Both the position numbers and the translations under genes were made by a program. Below are positions 1 through 8,452 of a stretch of DNA of 64,000 bases, piece by piece. Under the pieces are notes generated by a model. It did not search any database and was not told the DNA's origin. It saw nothing but the letters and a program-made list of their open reading frames with translations. Where the stretch lies: assembly GCF_018531495.1 (NCBI RefSeq), contig NZ_JAHDTI010000005.1, positions 434,001 through 498,000 of the forward strand, written 5' to 3'. The DNA comes from Nonomuraea sediminis (GTDB lineage: Bacteria; Actinomycetota; Actinomycetes; Streptosporangiales; Streptosporangiaceae). The stretch's first letter is position 1. Each line of letters starts with the position of its first letter.

Positions 1-1
1 G

Positions 2-1375
2 GCGGGCGTGGCATACGCCGAGCTGCACCCCGAGGGCCCGGTTCGCTGCGACGGGTTCGACGCCCACGGCGAGCCGGTCGGCGTGCCGGTGACCGACCCA
101 TACATCCCGATGGTCGCCTACACCGAGGAGCAGACCGAAGATCTCGCCTATGCGGCGCTGTTGGTGATGGTTCTCGAGGGCGAGGACGTCGACCTGTTCG
201 ACCCCGGCCTGGAGCGCATCATGCGCGCAGGCGGCGATGGGAAGGCCGTGGCCCTGGCGGCAGCGCCTGACTCTCGCGACGGTGCTCGGACCACGTTCCA
301 GCACTTCGACGAGACGCACCGATTCACGGTGCCACGGCTCAAGGGCGCGCACCAGACGATGCTGGCCAACATCCCCAAGCGGATGCTCGCCGACCCGTGG
401 AGCCTGGAGACCACCACCACGTACACGCCTGGCGAAGGGTCGGTGGCCGAGGGCACCCACGAGTACGCCGAGATGGTGGATCAAGGCAAGGCGAAGGATC
501 GGACGCTGTTCTTCTTCCACCGTGAGGCAACGCCGCGGCCGGATGAGGATCTGTCGGATCCGGAGCAGATCCACGCCGCGGTGGTGGAGGCGTCGGGGCC
601 GTCGATAGCGTCATGGCCCGACTTCGAGGGCCAGGTCGAGGCGATCATCTCGCTGCGGAATCAGCCTGACACTGACAAGGCGTACTGGGAGCGGGTGTGG
701 CTGAACCGGCGGGTGCAGTCGGGCCGGCAGGCGTTCGATGCCGCCCGCTGGGCTGAACTGTTCCGGCCCGAGGTGACGATCCCGGACGGGGAGCTGATCA
801 CGGTCGGGTTCGACGGCGCCCAGTTCCACGATGCGACCGCGCTCGTCGCCACCGACGTGGAGACGGGCTTCCAGTGGCCGCTGGGCATCTGGGAGTGCCC
901 GCCGAACGTGGACGACTGGGAGTGCCCGGAGGACGAGGTCTCCGCGGCGCTGGAGGAGGCGTTCGACCGGTGGCAGGTGTGGCGCGTCTACGCCGACCCG
1001 CCGTACTGGGACGGAACGATCAACGCCTGGCGCGGCAAGTACGGCGCCAAGCGCGTCATCGAGTGGTGGACCAACCGGCCGCTCCAGATGGCGCACTCAC
1101 TGCGCAGCTACGCGGGCGCGATGACCTCCGGGGCGATCACCAGCAACGGCGACGAGATCTTCGCCCGGCACGTCGGCAACTCCCGCAAGCATCCACTCCA
1201 GCAGCTCGACGATCGCGGGCAGCCGCTGTGGACGATCCGCAAGGAACGCCCGGACTCGCCAAAGAAGATCGACGCCGCGATGGCCGGCGACCTGTCATGG
1301 GAAGCCCGCTGCGACGCGGTCGCGGCTGGCGCGAAGAAGAGAAACCGCTCCAACAAGGTGATCGTGATGAGGTGA
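2..1375 (+). CDS. Phage terminase large subunit (5' end outside window)
   Basis: Packaging motor: an N-terminal ATPase drives DNA into the prohead and a C-terminal RNase H-like nuclease cuts the concatemer. The reading frame is open to the left edge, so the Walker A region lies upstream; a GTG at 8 is only an internal codon. A Walker B-like FDETH motif is near residue 100. The nuclease part shows the acidic strand GFDGAQFHDATAL, a second acidic site at VYADPPYWDG and a C-terminal KIDAAMAGDLSW block, which fits the usual three-acid arrangement. The portal gene starts one base after its stop, the standard terminase-portal order. Confidence 0.9.
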   Translation, partial: AGVAYAELHPEGPVRCDGFDAHGEPVGVPVTDPYIPMVAYTEEQTEDLAYAALLVMVLEGEDVDLFDPGLERIMRAGGDGKAVALAAAPDSRDGARTTFQHFDETHRFTVPRLKGAHQTMLANIPKRMLADPWSLETTTTYTPGEGSVAEGTHEYAEMVDQGKAKDRTLFFFHREATPRPDEDLSDPEQIHAAVVEASGPSIASWPDFEGQVEAIISLRNQPDTDKAYWERVWLNRRVQSGRQAFDAARWAELFRPEVTIPDGELITVGFDGAQFHDATALVATDVETGFQWPLGIWECPPNVDDWECPEDEVSAALEEAFDRWQVWRVYADPPYWDGTINAWRGKYGAKRVIEWWTNRPLQMAHSLRSYAGAMTSGAITSNGDEIFARHVGNSRKHPLQQLDDRGQPLWTIRKERPDSPKKIDAAMAGDLSWEARCDAVAAGAKKRNRSNKVIVMR

Positions 1376-1376
1376 C

Positions 1377-2795
1377 ATGGCCAGGACCGAACTGCAGTGG
1401 CTCAAGCACCTGATCACCTGCCACGACAAAGAGCTGAATGAGCTGCGGCGCTGGGACGACTACTACGAGGGCGAGCAGCCCTTGTCGTACATGGCGCCGG
1501 AGCTGATCCAGGAGCTGGACGAGCGTGTCCGCCAGGTCGTCATCGAATGGCCGCGGCTGGTCGTCGACAGCGTCGAGGAGCGCCTGGACGTCGAGGGGTT
1601 CCGGTACGGCAAGCAGGCCGAGGCCGACGCCGATCTGTGGCGGATCTGGCAGTTCAATGACATGGACGAGCAGTCCCAGCAGGGCCATGTCGACGCTCTG
1701 GTGATGAAGCGGTCGTACGCGATCGTCGGCAGTAACGAGGACGACCCGCAGACGCCGATCATCACGGTGGAGTCGGCGTTGAACGTCTACGCCGAACGCG
1801 ATCCGCGCACCCGCAAGGTACGGGCTGCGGTCAAGCGGTGGAGTGAGGAAAGCGGCGAGGGCCAGGTCGACCACGCTGCGCTGTACCTTCCCGACGCCAA
1901 CGTGTGGTGGGTCAAGGTCAAGGGCGAGTGGATCGAGGACCCCGACTATCAGCGCGACGACCACGAGCTCGGCGAGGTCCTGGTCGAGCCGATCGTCAAC
2001 CGTCCGCGGCTGAAGCGGCCGGACGGGGTCAGCGAGCTGAAGCCGATCGTGCCGATCTCGGACGCCGCCTGCAAGATGGCCACCGACATGATGGTGTCCG
2101 GCGAGTTCCACGCCGTCCCGCGCCGCTACGCGATCGGCGTCGGCGAGGAGGACTTCCAGGATCAGGAAGGCCGCCCCATCTCCGCGCTGAGGCGGATCAT
2201 CGGCCGCATCTGGGCCATCCCCAAGCACAAGGCCGAGGACGGGGTCGAGGTCGGCCAGTTCCCCGAAGCGAACCTAACCAACTTCCACGAGACGCTCCGC
2301 CTCCTGGCCATGATGGTCGCCTCCCTGGCAGGCCTGCCTTCGAGGTTCCTTGGCCACGCCACGGACAACCCCGCGTCCGCGGACGCGATCCGGTCGGACG
2401 AGTCCCGGCTGGTCAAGCGGTCGGAGCGCAAGCAGCGGGCCTTCGGGGGCAGCTGGGAGCGGGTGATGCGGCTCGTGCTGCTCGTCCGCGACGGCGAGGT
2501 GCCCGGGGAGGCGATGAGCCTGGAGACGCTGTGGCGCGACGCCTCCACCCCCACGGTCGCGCAGAAGGCCGACGCCGCGGTGAAGCTGTACACCGGCAAG
2601 ATCGTCCCTCTGCGGCAGACACGCGAGGACCTCGGATACACGCAGGTCCAGATCGACCGCATGGAAGAAGAAGACGAGCGCGCCGCCGAGAGCGCATTCC
2701 AGCGGGTGATGGCGGGTGACCTTGCCGCGCTGACCGGGCCGAAGCCGCCCCAGGAGCCAGCCGACGAACCGTCTGATCCGGTCCCGGTCGGGTAG
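1377..2795 (+). CDS. Phage portal protein (SPP1 gp6-like)
   Basis: Dodecameric portal at the unique capsid vertex, docking site for the terminase and head-tail connector. At 472 aa it has the family's usual length. The recognisable parts are the N-terminal helical region with DDYYEGEQ, the central wing/stem and the late segment around LPSRFLGHATDNPASADAI, typical of SPP1 gp6-type portals in actinobacterial phages. The acidic, proline-rich tail (after about residue 450) is normal for the family. The ATG is one base past the terminase stop. Confidence 0.9.
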   Translation: MARTELQWLKHLITCHDKELNELRRWDDYYEGEQPLSYMAPELIQELDERVRQVVIEWPRLVVDSVEERLDVEGFRYGKQAEADADLWRIWQFNDMDEQSQQGHVDALVMKRSYAIVGSNEDDPQTPIITVESALNVYAERDPRTRKVRAAVKRWSEESGEGQVDHAALYLPDANVWWVKVKGEWIEDPDYQRDDHELGEVLVEPIVNRPRLKRPDGVSELKPIVPISDAACKMATDMMVSGEFHAVPRRYAIGVGEEDFQDQEGRPISALRRIIGRIWAIPKHKAEDGVEVGQFPEANLTNFHETLRLLAMMVASLAGLPSRFLGHATDNPASADAIRSDESRLVKRSERKQRAFGGSWERVMRLVLLVRDGEVPGEAMSLETLWRDASTPTVAQKADAAVKLYTGKIVPLRQTREDLGYTQVQIDRMEEEDERAAESAFQRVMAGDLAALTGPKPPQEPADEPSDPVPVG

Positions 2796-2798
2796 CCG

Positions 2799-3695
2799 AT
2801 GACGGTCGAGCAGGCAGCCCAAGCCCACTACGTGGCGCAGCAGACCGTCGCCCGCGGCACCGTCGAGCAGGCGCAGACGCTGTGGCAGGAGGTCGAGCCC
2901 GGTTCGGTCCTGGAATCGTGGCTTGCCGTACTGGGCACGCTGACCGGGGCGGTCACCGCCGGGCAGCTGGCCGCGGCCTCGCTCGCCCAGCCGTACCTGA
3001 ACGCCGTCTCCTGGCAGCAAGGCTTCCGCCCCACGCCAGAAGGCGCGGTCAACCCTGCGGCGTTCGCCGGGATCGCCTCCAACGGCCTCCCGCTGACCAA
3101 GCTGCTCATCCAGCCCGCGCTACGCGTCCTGAGGCTGCTGGCGGGCGGAGCGGACGACCGGATGGCGCTGCTGTCCGGCTTGGCGGCACTGGTGCGGATC
3201 GTCGACACCGAGATCACCGACACCGCGCGTGCCGCCGACCAGGTCGGCATCACCGCCAACCGCCGTTGGGTGCGGTACGTGCGGGTGGTGAACCTGCCCG
3301 CGTGCGGTCGGTGCATCCTCCTGGCCGGGCAGAGCTACCCCTACTCGACCGGGTTCCTGCGGCATCCGCAGGACGACTGCACGATGGTCCCCCTGCGCGA
3401 AGGCGACAGCGAACCACAGTCGCCGAAGGACCTGTTCGAGCGGATGACGCCCGAGCAGCAGGCCAAGGCGTTCACCGTCGCCGGCGCGGAGGCGATCCGG
3501 CTGGGCGCAGACCCGGGCAAGGTTGTCCACGCCCGGCGCGGCATGCAGACCGCCGCCGGGCGGCTGGTCACCAGTGAGGGCGTCAGGCACCGCAAGGGTG
3601 GCCTGCGCCCGATGCCGGAACAGATCCTCGCCGACGCCGACGGCAACCGTGACAGAGCCATCGAGTTGCTCCGGCGCTTCGGCTACCTCACCTGA
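2799..3695 (+). CDS. Minor capsid / MuF-like head morphogenesis protein
   Basis: 298 aa, directly after the portal gene. The central segment RYVRVVNLPACGRCILLAG followed by HPQDDC carries a Cys/His cluster (CxxC, then H and C) typical of the MuF/VG15-type minor head proteins found in this position in actinobacterial prophages. These are thought to be injected with or attached to the portal during head assembly; this role comes from the family, not from the sequence. The N-terminal 200 residues are alanine-rich and helical. The C-terminus is basic. Confidence 0.7.
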   Translation: MTVEQAAQAHYVAQQTVARGTVEQAQTLWQEVEPGSVLESWLAVLGTLTGAVTAGQLAAASLAQPYLNAVSWQQGFRPTPEGAVNPAAFAGIASNGLPLTKLLIQPALRVLRLLAGGADDRMALLSGLAALVRIVDTEITDTARAADQVGITANRRWVRYVRVVNLPACGRCILLAGQSYPYSTGFLRHPQDDCTMVPLREGDSEPQSPKDLFERMTPEQQAKAFTVAGAEAIRLGADPGKVVHARRGMQTAAGRLVTSEGVRHRKGGLRPMPEQILADADGNRDRAIELLRRFGYLT

Positions 3696-3741
3696 CCTCC
3701 CCGTGCCGCAAGGGCCGGGGCGACCCCGCAACGGGAGACCC

Positions 3742-4350
3742 ATGAACACCGATCGCTGCTGGCTGTTCGACCTGCGCCGCTTCGACGAGCCCGACGAGCC
3801 GGACCCTGGCAACCAGGATCCCGACCCAGAGCCCGACCCGGACGACAAGCCGGAACTGGGAGAGAAGGGCAAGCAGGCGCTCGACCGGATGAAGGCCGAA
3901 CGTAACGCCGCACGCCGCGAACTGGCCGAGAAGACCCGCAAGCTGGCCGAGCTGGAAGACCGCGACAAGTCCGACGCCGAGAAGCTCGCCACCCGAGCTG
4001 AGAAGGCCGAGGCGCGGGAGAAGTCGGCGATCCAGCGCGCGGTGAAGGCGGAGGTGAGGGCGCTGGCCGCGGAGGAGTTCCGCGACACCGGCGACGCCGA
4101 TCTGCTCGGCGACCTGACCAAGTACGTCAACGGCGACGGCGACATCGACCTTGAGGCCATCCAAGCTGACCTGGCCGACCTGCTGGAGCGCAAGCCCCAC
4201 CTGCGCAAGTCGACCGAGCCGGCGAAGAAGACGCCCAAGCCGGACCCGTCGCAGGGCTCGCGCAAGGAGCCAGGCCCCGTCGACTACCGCACCGCCGACA
4301 AGGCCGACGTGGACGCCGAACTCGCGCGACTGGGCGTCCGGTCCTGGTGA
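3742..4350 (+). CDS. Phage scaffolding protein
   Basis: 202 aa, very acidic and charged. An N-terminal Asp/Pro/Glu linker (about residues 12-35) is followed by a long helical, coiled-coil-like segment rich in Glu, Lys, Arg and Ala (about residues 40-120), then a basic C-terminal tail. This composition and the position between the minor head protein and the capsid gene identify a capsid scaffold. The ATG at 3742 (MNTDRC) follows a GGGAG ribosome-binding site; the longer upstream reading is out of keeping with the family. The stop overlaps the next GTG by 4 bases (GTGA), so translation is probably coupled to the Prp-like gene. Confidence 0.8.
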   Translation: MNTDRCWLFDLRRFDEPDEPDPGNQDPDPEPDPDDKPELGEKGKQALDRMKAERNAARRELAEKTRKLAELEDRDKSDAEKLATRAEKAEAREKSAIQRAVKAEVRALAAEEFRDTGDADLLGDLTKYVNGDGDIDLEAIQADLADLLERKPHLRKSTEPAKKTPKPDPSQGSRKEPGPVDYRTADKADVDAELARLGVRSW

Positions 4351-4538
4351 TCCGTATCCGCGCCCGCCTCGGGCCGGGCCACACCTCCATCGAGGTGGAC
4401 GGACACGAGGGCCACGCCGAGCAGGGCCGCGTGTGCGCCGCGGTGTCGGCCATCGCGCAGACCGCGCTGCTCGGGCTGGAGGAGATCGCCCGGCAGCATC
4501 CGGACCTCGTGTCCATTCAGATCACTGAGGAGAAGTGA
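4347..4538 (+). CDS. Small Prp-like (DUF464) cysteine protease
   Basis: 63 aa. The core DGHEGHAEQGRVCAAVSAI matches the signature of the Prp family (PF04327), in which a His in a GHA-like motif and a Cys in VCAxxS form the catalytic dyad; here they are His20 and Cys30. In Firmicutes, Prp trims the N-terminus of ribosomal protein L27, and it has been reported to cleave capsid and scaffold proteins of a staphylococcal phage. The protein is shorter than host Prp (about 105 aa), lacking the C-terminal part, and has two residues fewer between His and Cys. It starts with GTG overlapping the scaffold stop and its own stop overlaps the capsid start, which points to processing of scaffold or capsid (inference). 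Confidence 0.7.
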   Translation: MIRIRARLGPGHTSIEVDGHEGHAEQGRVCAAVSAIAQTALLGLEEIARQHPDLVSIQITEEK

Positions 4539-5833
4539 TGATCAAGACCGCCCGTTGGGCGTTTCAGCTCGACCGCCACGACGTGCGGTCGACCGTCCCC
4601 GCTCCGATCCGCGCCATGCTGCAGAACGGCCTGCTCGACCGGGCCTTCCAGGAGGCGCTGCGGCCGGAGTTCCTGTTCCCGGCGATCGCCGACTCCTCGC
4701 CGTGGATGGGTGGGCTGGGCGACACCAAGACCTTCACCCGTAAGGGCTTGCTCGCGCCCGTCACCACGCCGATCACCGGTTCCGACCCGTCGGTCGCCAC
4801 CTACTCGATCGAGCAGTGGTCTGTGACGATGGACCAGTACGCCAACTCGGTCGACACCAACATGCTGATCAGCGCGCACGCGCTGGCCAGCAAGTACGTG
4901 GCCGACGTGCAGACGCTCGGCATCAACGCCGGCCAGTCGCTCAACCAGATCGCGCGCAACAAGCTGTACGCCGCCTACGCGGGCGGCCGGACCTGGTGCA
5001 CCACCGCGGGCGGCTCGGACACCTCGATCATCGTGCAGTCGGTGGCGGGGTTCACCCACGTTATGGTCAACGGCGTGCCCACCCCGGTGTCGGCGTCGAG
5101 CCCGCTGAACGTCACTGTCGAGGGCGTCGCCAACACGGTGACCGGCGTCAACACCGGCACGAACACGCTCACCCTCGGCACGGCCCGCGCGGATGTGGTC
5201 GGCGACTATCTGATCGCCTCCAACGCGCCTACCACCATCCGGCCGACCGGTGACACTGCCTACGACCTGACCACGTCCAACGTGGCCACCTTCGCCCACT
5301 TCCGGGCCGCGGTCACCCGGCTGCGCAAGATGAACGTGCCGACGGTCAACGGCTACTACGTGGCCCATATTGACCCCGACACCGAGGCGCAACTGTTCAC
5401 CGATTCGGACTTCAAGCAGGCGCTGCAGGGCCGCGTCGACTCCCCGATCTACCGGGACCTCAGCATCGGCAGGTTCGGCGGCATCGACTGGGTCCGCAAC
5501 AACGAGACGGCGACCCTGCTGGGCGGCACCGGCGGCAACGTCACTGTGCACCGGCCGATCGTGCTGGGCGCCGGCGCGCTCATCGCCTCGCCGTTCTCCG
5601 AGACGGGCACCCTGCTGTCCGGTACCGGGGTGGAGGATGTCCCCGACATCTCCATGATCAACGCGGCGCCCGGCGTGGACGTCGCTCTGATCGTCCGCCC
5701 GCCGCAGGACCGCCTGCAGCAGAACCTGGCCACCTCGTGGTCGTGGGTGGGCGACTACGGCGTCCCGTCCGACTCGCTGGCCAACAGCGACCCGGCGCTG
5801 TTCAAGCGCGGCGTCGTCATCGAGCACGGCTGA
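4538..5833 (+). CDS. Phage major capsid protein
   Basis: 431 aa, coat protein of the head. It follows the scaffold and protease genes and precedes the connector genes. The N-terminus (TVPAPIRAMLQNGLLDRAF) and the SVDTNMLISAHALASKYVADV segment resemble the coat proteins of actinobacterial siphoviruses with a P22-like inserted domain; the Gly/Thr/Val-rich stretch around residues 155-230 fits such an insertion. ATG 4538 follows GAGGAG with 5-nt spacing; a GTG three bases upstream is possible. The start overlaps the Prp-like stop. Confidence 0.85.
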   Translation: MIKTARWAFQLDRHDVRSTVPAPIRAMLQNGLLDRAFQEALRPEFLFPAIADSSPWMGGLGDTKTFTRKGLLAPVTTPITGSDPSVATYSIEQWSVTMDQYANSVDTNMLISAHALASKYVADVQTLGINAGQSLNQIARNKLYAAYAGGRTWCTTAGGSDTSIIVQSVAGFTHVMVNGVPTPVSASSPLNVTVEGVANTVTGVNTGTNTLTLGTARADVVGDYLIASNAPTTIRPTGDTAYDLTTSNVATFAHFRAAVTRLRKMNVPTVNGYYVAHIDPDTEAQLFTDSDFKQALQGRVDSPIYRDLSIGRFGGIDWVRNNETATLLGGTGGNVTVHRPIVLGAGALIASPFSETGTLLSGTGVEDVPDISMINAAPGVDVALIVRPPQDRLQQNLATSWSWVGDYGVPSDSLANSDPALFKRGVVIEHG

Positions 5834-5844
5834 CGGGGGCCGCG

Positions 5845-6039
5845 ATGCGCATCCGGGCACGCGAACCCCTCAAGACGTACTGGAACTACCAGGTCCACGA
5901 CCTCGTCGAGGGCCAGGTCGTCAAGGGCGGCCTGGCCGAGCATCTGGCCGGCGACCCACGCGTGGAAGTCCTCGACGAGGAGCCCACCCCGGCCGAGACG
6001 CCACGCCGCAAACCGGGCCGAGCCAAGAGCGACGACTGA
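5845..6039 (+). CDS. Small hypothetical protein after capsid gene
   Basis: 64 aa. The start at ATG 5845 (MRIRAREP) follows a GGGGG stretch 4 bases upstream. The first half (TYWNYQVHDLVEGQVVKGGLAEHLA) looks folded; the tail is Pro/Lys/Arg-rich and probably disordered. Genes in this slot between capsid and head-tail adaptor often encode small head or connector accessory proteins. I do not recognise the family. Confidence 0.6.
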   Translation: MRIRAREPLKTYWNYQVHDLVEGQVVKGGLAEHLAGDPRVEVLDEEPTPAETPRRKPGRAKSDD

Positions 6040-6051
6040 CGGGAGGCCACC

Positions 6052-6678
6052 GTGTCACTGCCTCCGCTCGCCACGGTGACCGACCTCGAAGACCACCTGC
6101 AGACGACTCTGCCGGCCGCTCAGGCCGCGCTCGCTATCAAGCGGGCGTCGGCCCGGGTGCGGGTCTACACCCGGCAGCAGATCACCTTCAGCGCGGGCGA
6201 CACGATCGAGATTCCGGGCGGAGACCGTGTTCTGAGGGTGCCGCAACGGCCCCTCGTCGTGGACGGCTCCAACCCGCTCACTGTCGTCGAACTCGGCGAC
6301 TTCGGCAGCACCGACTACACGCTGACCGAAGGCACCGACTTCGAACGGGTCGGCGACCAGCTGACCCGCGGCTACCCCTGGTGGGGGACGACACGGCTCA
6401 TGGGCTGGCCGTGGAACCGGGTCCGGGGCGTATGGGCGCCTCGGATCCGCCTCACCTACAGCCACGGCTACCACGAGGTGCCCGACGACATCATGGACGT
6501 GGTGCTCGCACTGGCCACCACGAACGTGAGCAACCTCCTCGGCCTGCGGTCGGAGTCCATCGACGACTATTCGGTGACCTACGCCACCGAGACGGTCGGC
6601 AACGCTCAGCTCAACAAGGATCAGAAGGACGAGCTCCGCGGCTACCGCAAGGGTGCCTTCAGCGTGATGCAGTCGTGA
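6052..6678 (+). CDS. Head-tail connector / adaptor protein
   Basis: 208 aa, GTG start after GGGAGG. The N-terminal helices (LATVTDLEDHLQTTLPAAQAALAIKRAS) and the loop with TVVELGD followed by Thr-rich text match the gp6/gp15-type head completion adaptors that form a ring under the portal. The C-terminal TATETVGNAQLNKDQKDEL helix is typical. Its stop overlaps the next GTG (GTGA). Confidence 0.75.
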   Translation: MSLPPLATVTDLEDHLQTTLPAAQAALAIKRASARVRVYTRQQITFSAGDTIEIPGGDRVLRVPQRPLVVDGSNPLTVVELGDFGSTDYTLTEGTDFERVGDQLTRGYPWWGTTRLMGWPWNRVRGVWAPRIRLTYSHGYHEVPDDIMDVVLALATTNVSNLLGLRSESIDDYSVTYATETVGNAQLNKDQKDELRGYRKGAFSVMQS

Positions 6679-7067
6679 GCGTCGAAGGCGTCCTGGCCGC
6701 TGGCCGTACCGCAGCGCTCGCCCTGATGCGAGACATCTGCGCTGTGCAGCGCAAGGACGGCGATCCGGTGCTCAATGAGGACACCGGCCAGCTTGAGCAG
6801 CCGTATATGACCGTCTACACCGGCAAGTGCCGGATCAAGCCCCGATCGTCCGGCGAGACCGAGTGGGGCGAGCGGGAAGTCACTCTCGGCCAGTACGTCG
6901 CCGTACTGCCGTGGGACGCGGCACCTGCCATCGCCCGGGAAGACCGGCTGACCGTCACCGCCTCCGACGATGCGTGGCTGGTCGGAAGACACCTCGAGGT
7001 GATCGCCGTCTCCCTGGCCGGTACAGCGACAGCCAGGAGGCTGCTCGTCGAGGACAAGGAGGGCTGA
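6675..7067 (+). CDS. Head-closure (stopper) protein, DUF6093-like
   Basis: 130 aa from GTG 6675, overlapping the adaptor stop by 4 bases. The opening VSVEGVLAAGRTAALALM, the oxidisable CAVQRKDGDPVLNEDTG segment, and the C-terminal DAWLVGRHLEVIAVSLAGTATARRLLVEDKE resemble the DUF6093 proteins that sit between adaptor and tail-completion genes in actinobacterial phages. They are inferred to be head-closure proteins from position and beta-rich fold. Confidence 0.65.
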   Translation: MSVEGVLAAGRTAALALMRDICAVQRKDGDPVLNEDTGQLEQPYMTVYTGKCRIKPRSSGETEWGEREVTLGQYVAVLPWDAAPAIAREDRLTVTASDDAWLVGRHLEVIAVSLAGTATARRLLVEDKEG

Positions 7068-7450
7068 TGGACGATCTCGACGCGTCCGAACTCCTCGCCC
7101 TCGCCGCCCAGCTCGACGTGGCCGCGAAGGACGTCGCCAAGCGGGTGTATCCGGTCGTCAAGGATCATGCGCAGGCGTTGCGGGATCAGTGGCGGGACAA
7201 CGCCAAGGAGACTGTCGGTTCGCACGGTCCTCACTATGTGAAGGCGATCACCGCCGAGCAGGTCCCGGTCACCGAAGAGGTGCTGTGGGAGGTCGGACCT
7301 GAGTCCGGTCTGCCGCAGGGCGGGATGGGTCCGGGCTTCGAGTTCGGCTCCCGGAATCAGGCGCCTCACTGGGACGGCACCCGGGCGGCGATCGGCGAGG
7401 AGCCGAAGTTCGTCGCGGACATCGACAAGATCGTCCGGGAGCTGCTGTGA
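7067..7450 (+). CDS. Tail completion protein, HK97 gp10-like
   Basis: 127 aa. It starts at ATG 7067, sharing one base with the preceding TGA. A helical N-terminus (SELLALAAQLDVAAKDVAKRV) is followed by a beta-rich region ending in GFEFGSRNQAPHWDGTRAA, the common FEFGT-x-xPxP-like pattern of gp10-type tail-completion proteins that cap the tail tube. Its stop overlaps the next GTG by 4 bases. Confidence 0.65.
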   Translation: MDDLDASELLALAAQLDVAAKDVAKRVYPVVKDHAQALRDQWRDNAKETVGSHGPHYVKAITAEQVPVTEEVLWEVGPESGLPQGGMGPGFEFGSRNQAPHWDGTRAAIGEEPKFVADIDKIVRELL

Positions 7451-7848
7451 CGCTTCCCTCTCTGGCACTCGTCAATGGGCTGCTGGCGATGATCCGCGCG
7501 AGCGTCCCCGTCACGCTGGCGATCTACTGGGCGCAGGCTCCGCCGGACGCGGCCATGCCGTACGTCGTCATCTACCCGGATGCGGGGATCAAGAGCCCGT
7601 TCGAGCGTGACCTACTCAATGGCGGTCCCACCGATCTGCGCTATCAGGTGACCGCGGTCGGGGGCTCACCTGATCAGACGGCCTGGGCGCACGACAAGGT
7701 GTCTGCCGTCCTGCTGTCCGGTGTTCCGACCGTGGCCGGACGCCGTGTCTGGCCGGCCATCCAGGAAGGGTCGCAGCCCGTCCGCCGGGACGACACTTCC
7801 ACGCCGGTCTGGCTGGCCACCTCCCAGTGGCTCAGCCGCTCCGACTGA
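7447..7848 (+). CDS. Tail terminator protein
   Basis: 133 aa, GTG start overlapping the upstream stop. The pattern of an N-terminal helix, PYVVIYPDAG, then RYQVTAVGGSPDQTAWAHDKVSAVLLSG is characteristic of gpU-like tail terminators, which end tail-tube polymerisation and join tail to head. Gene order (gp10-like, terminator, tube) supports this. Confidence 0.7.
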   Translation: MTLPSLALVNGLLAMIRASVPVTLAIYWAQAPPDAAMPYVVIYPDAGIKSPFERDLLNGGPTDLRYQVTAVGGSPDQTAWAHDKVSAVLLSGVPTVAGRRVWPAIQEGSQPVRRDDTSTPVWLATSQWLSRSD

Positions 7849-7868
7849 CCTTCACCCTTTCTCGACCT

Positions 7869-7899
7869 AGCCCGGCACCTCAGCGTGTGCGGGCTCTTT
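7869..7899 (+). terminator. Weak stem-loop after tail terminator gene
   Basis: AGCCCGGCAC and GTGTGCGGGCT can form an imperfect hairpin with one bulge, followed by CTTTG, in the 73-base gap before the next gene. It may act as a partial terminator; pairing is not perfect and the T run is short. Confidence 0.35.
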
Positions 7900-7921
7900 G
7901 GCATGCCTGAGGAGAGTCCGC

Positions 7922-8245
7922 ATGGCCACCTACACCGCAGAAGCGATCACGGTCGCGGGGACGGTTCCCACGCCCCGCACCGCCGCTGCTGGCGACAAGC
8001 TCACCCCCGACACCAACGCGTTCATCCGCGTCACCAACGGCGGTGGGTCGTCGATGACGATCACGTTCGCCTATCCCGGCGTGAACGCCGATGGCGAGGC
8101 GAACCCCGATCCTCAGCGCACGATCGCGGCCGGAGCGACGAAGGGGATCCTCGTCAGCAGCCGGTGGGCCGACCCGGCTGATGGGCTGATCGCTCTCACC
8201 TGGTCCTCGACCACGTCCGTGACCTTCACCTACGAGCGGGTGTAG
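7922..8245 (+). CDS. Small beta-rich structural protein, unknown
   Basis: 107 aa. ATG 7922 (MATYTAEAI) follows GAGGAGA; the longer reading upstream has no start site. The sequence is Thr/Ala/Gly-rich with alternating hydrophobics (FIRVTNGGGSSMTITFAYP, WADPADGLIALTW), predicting a beta sandwich. It lies between the tail terminator and tail tube, so a decoration or tail accessory role is plausible, but I do not recognise the family. Confidence 0.6.
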   Translation: MATYTAEAITVAGTVPTPRTAAAGDKLTPDTNAFIRVTNGGGSSMTITFAYPGVNADGEANPDPQRTIAAGATKGILVSSRWADPADGLIALTWSSTTSVTFTYERV

Positions 8246-8248
8246 CCG

Positions 8249-8449
8249 ATGGCCCGCCTTCTGGTGCGCGACCGCACCCTGCGCGAGTTCGAGATCGACG
8301 AGAGCGCTCTGCCGTTCTGGCAGCACCTCGTCGAGGTTCTGAACCGCATCCCTGAGCCCGGCGATGACCCCGCCGAGCAGCCGGAGGAGTCCGGCGCACC
8401 CAAGCCCGTGCGAGCGGCCAAGCGGCCTGCGCAGGATGAAAAGGAGTAG
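8249..8449 (+). CDS. Small hypothetical phage protein
   Basis: 66 aa, three bases after the previous stop. It has a short folded N-terminus (LLVRDRTLREFEIDESALPFW) and a Pro/Lys/Glu-rich disordered tail. It lies just upstream of the tail tube gene. No family recognised. Confidence 0.55.
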   Translation: MARLLVRDRTLREFEIDESALPFWQHLVEVLNRIPEPGDDPAEQPEESGAPKPVRAAKRPAQDEKE

Positions 8450-8452
8450 GCC

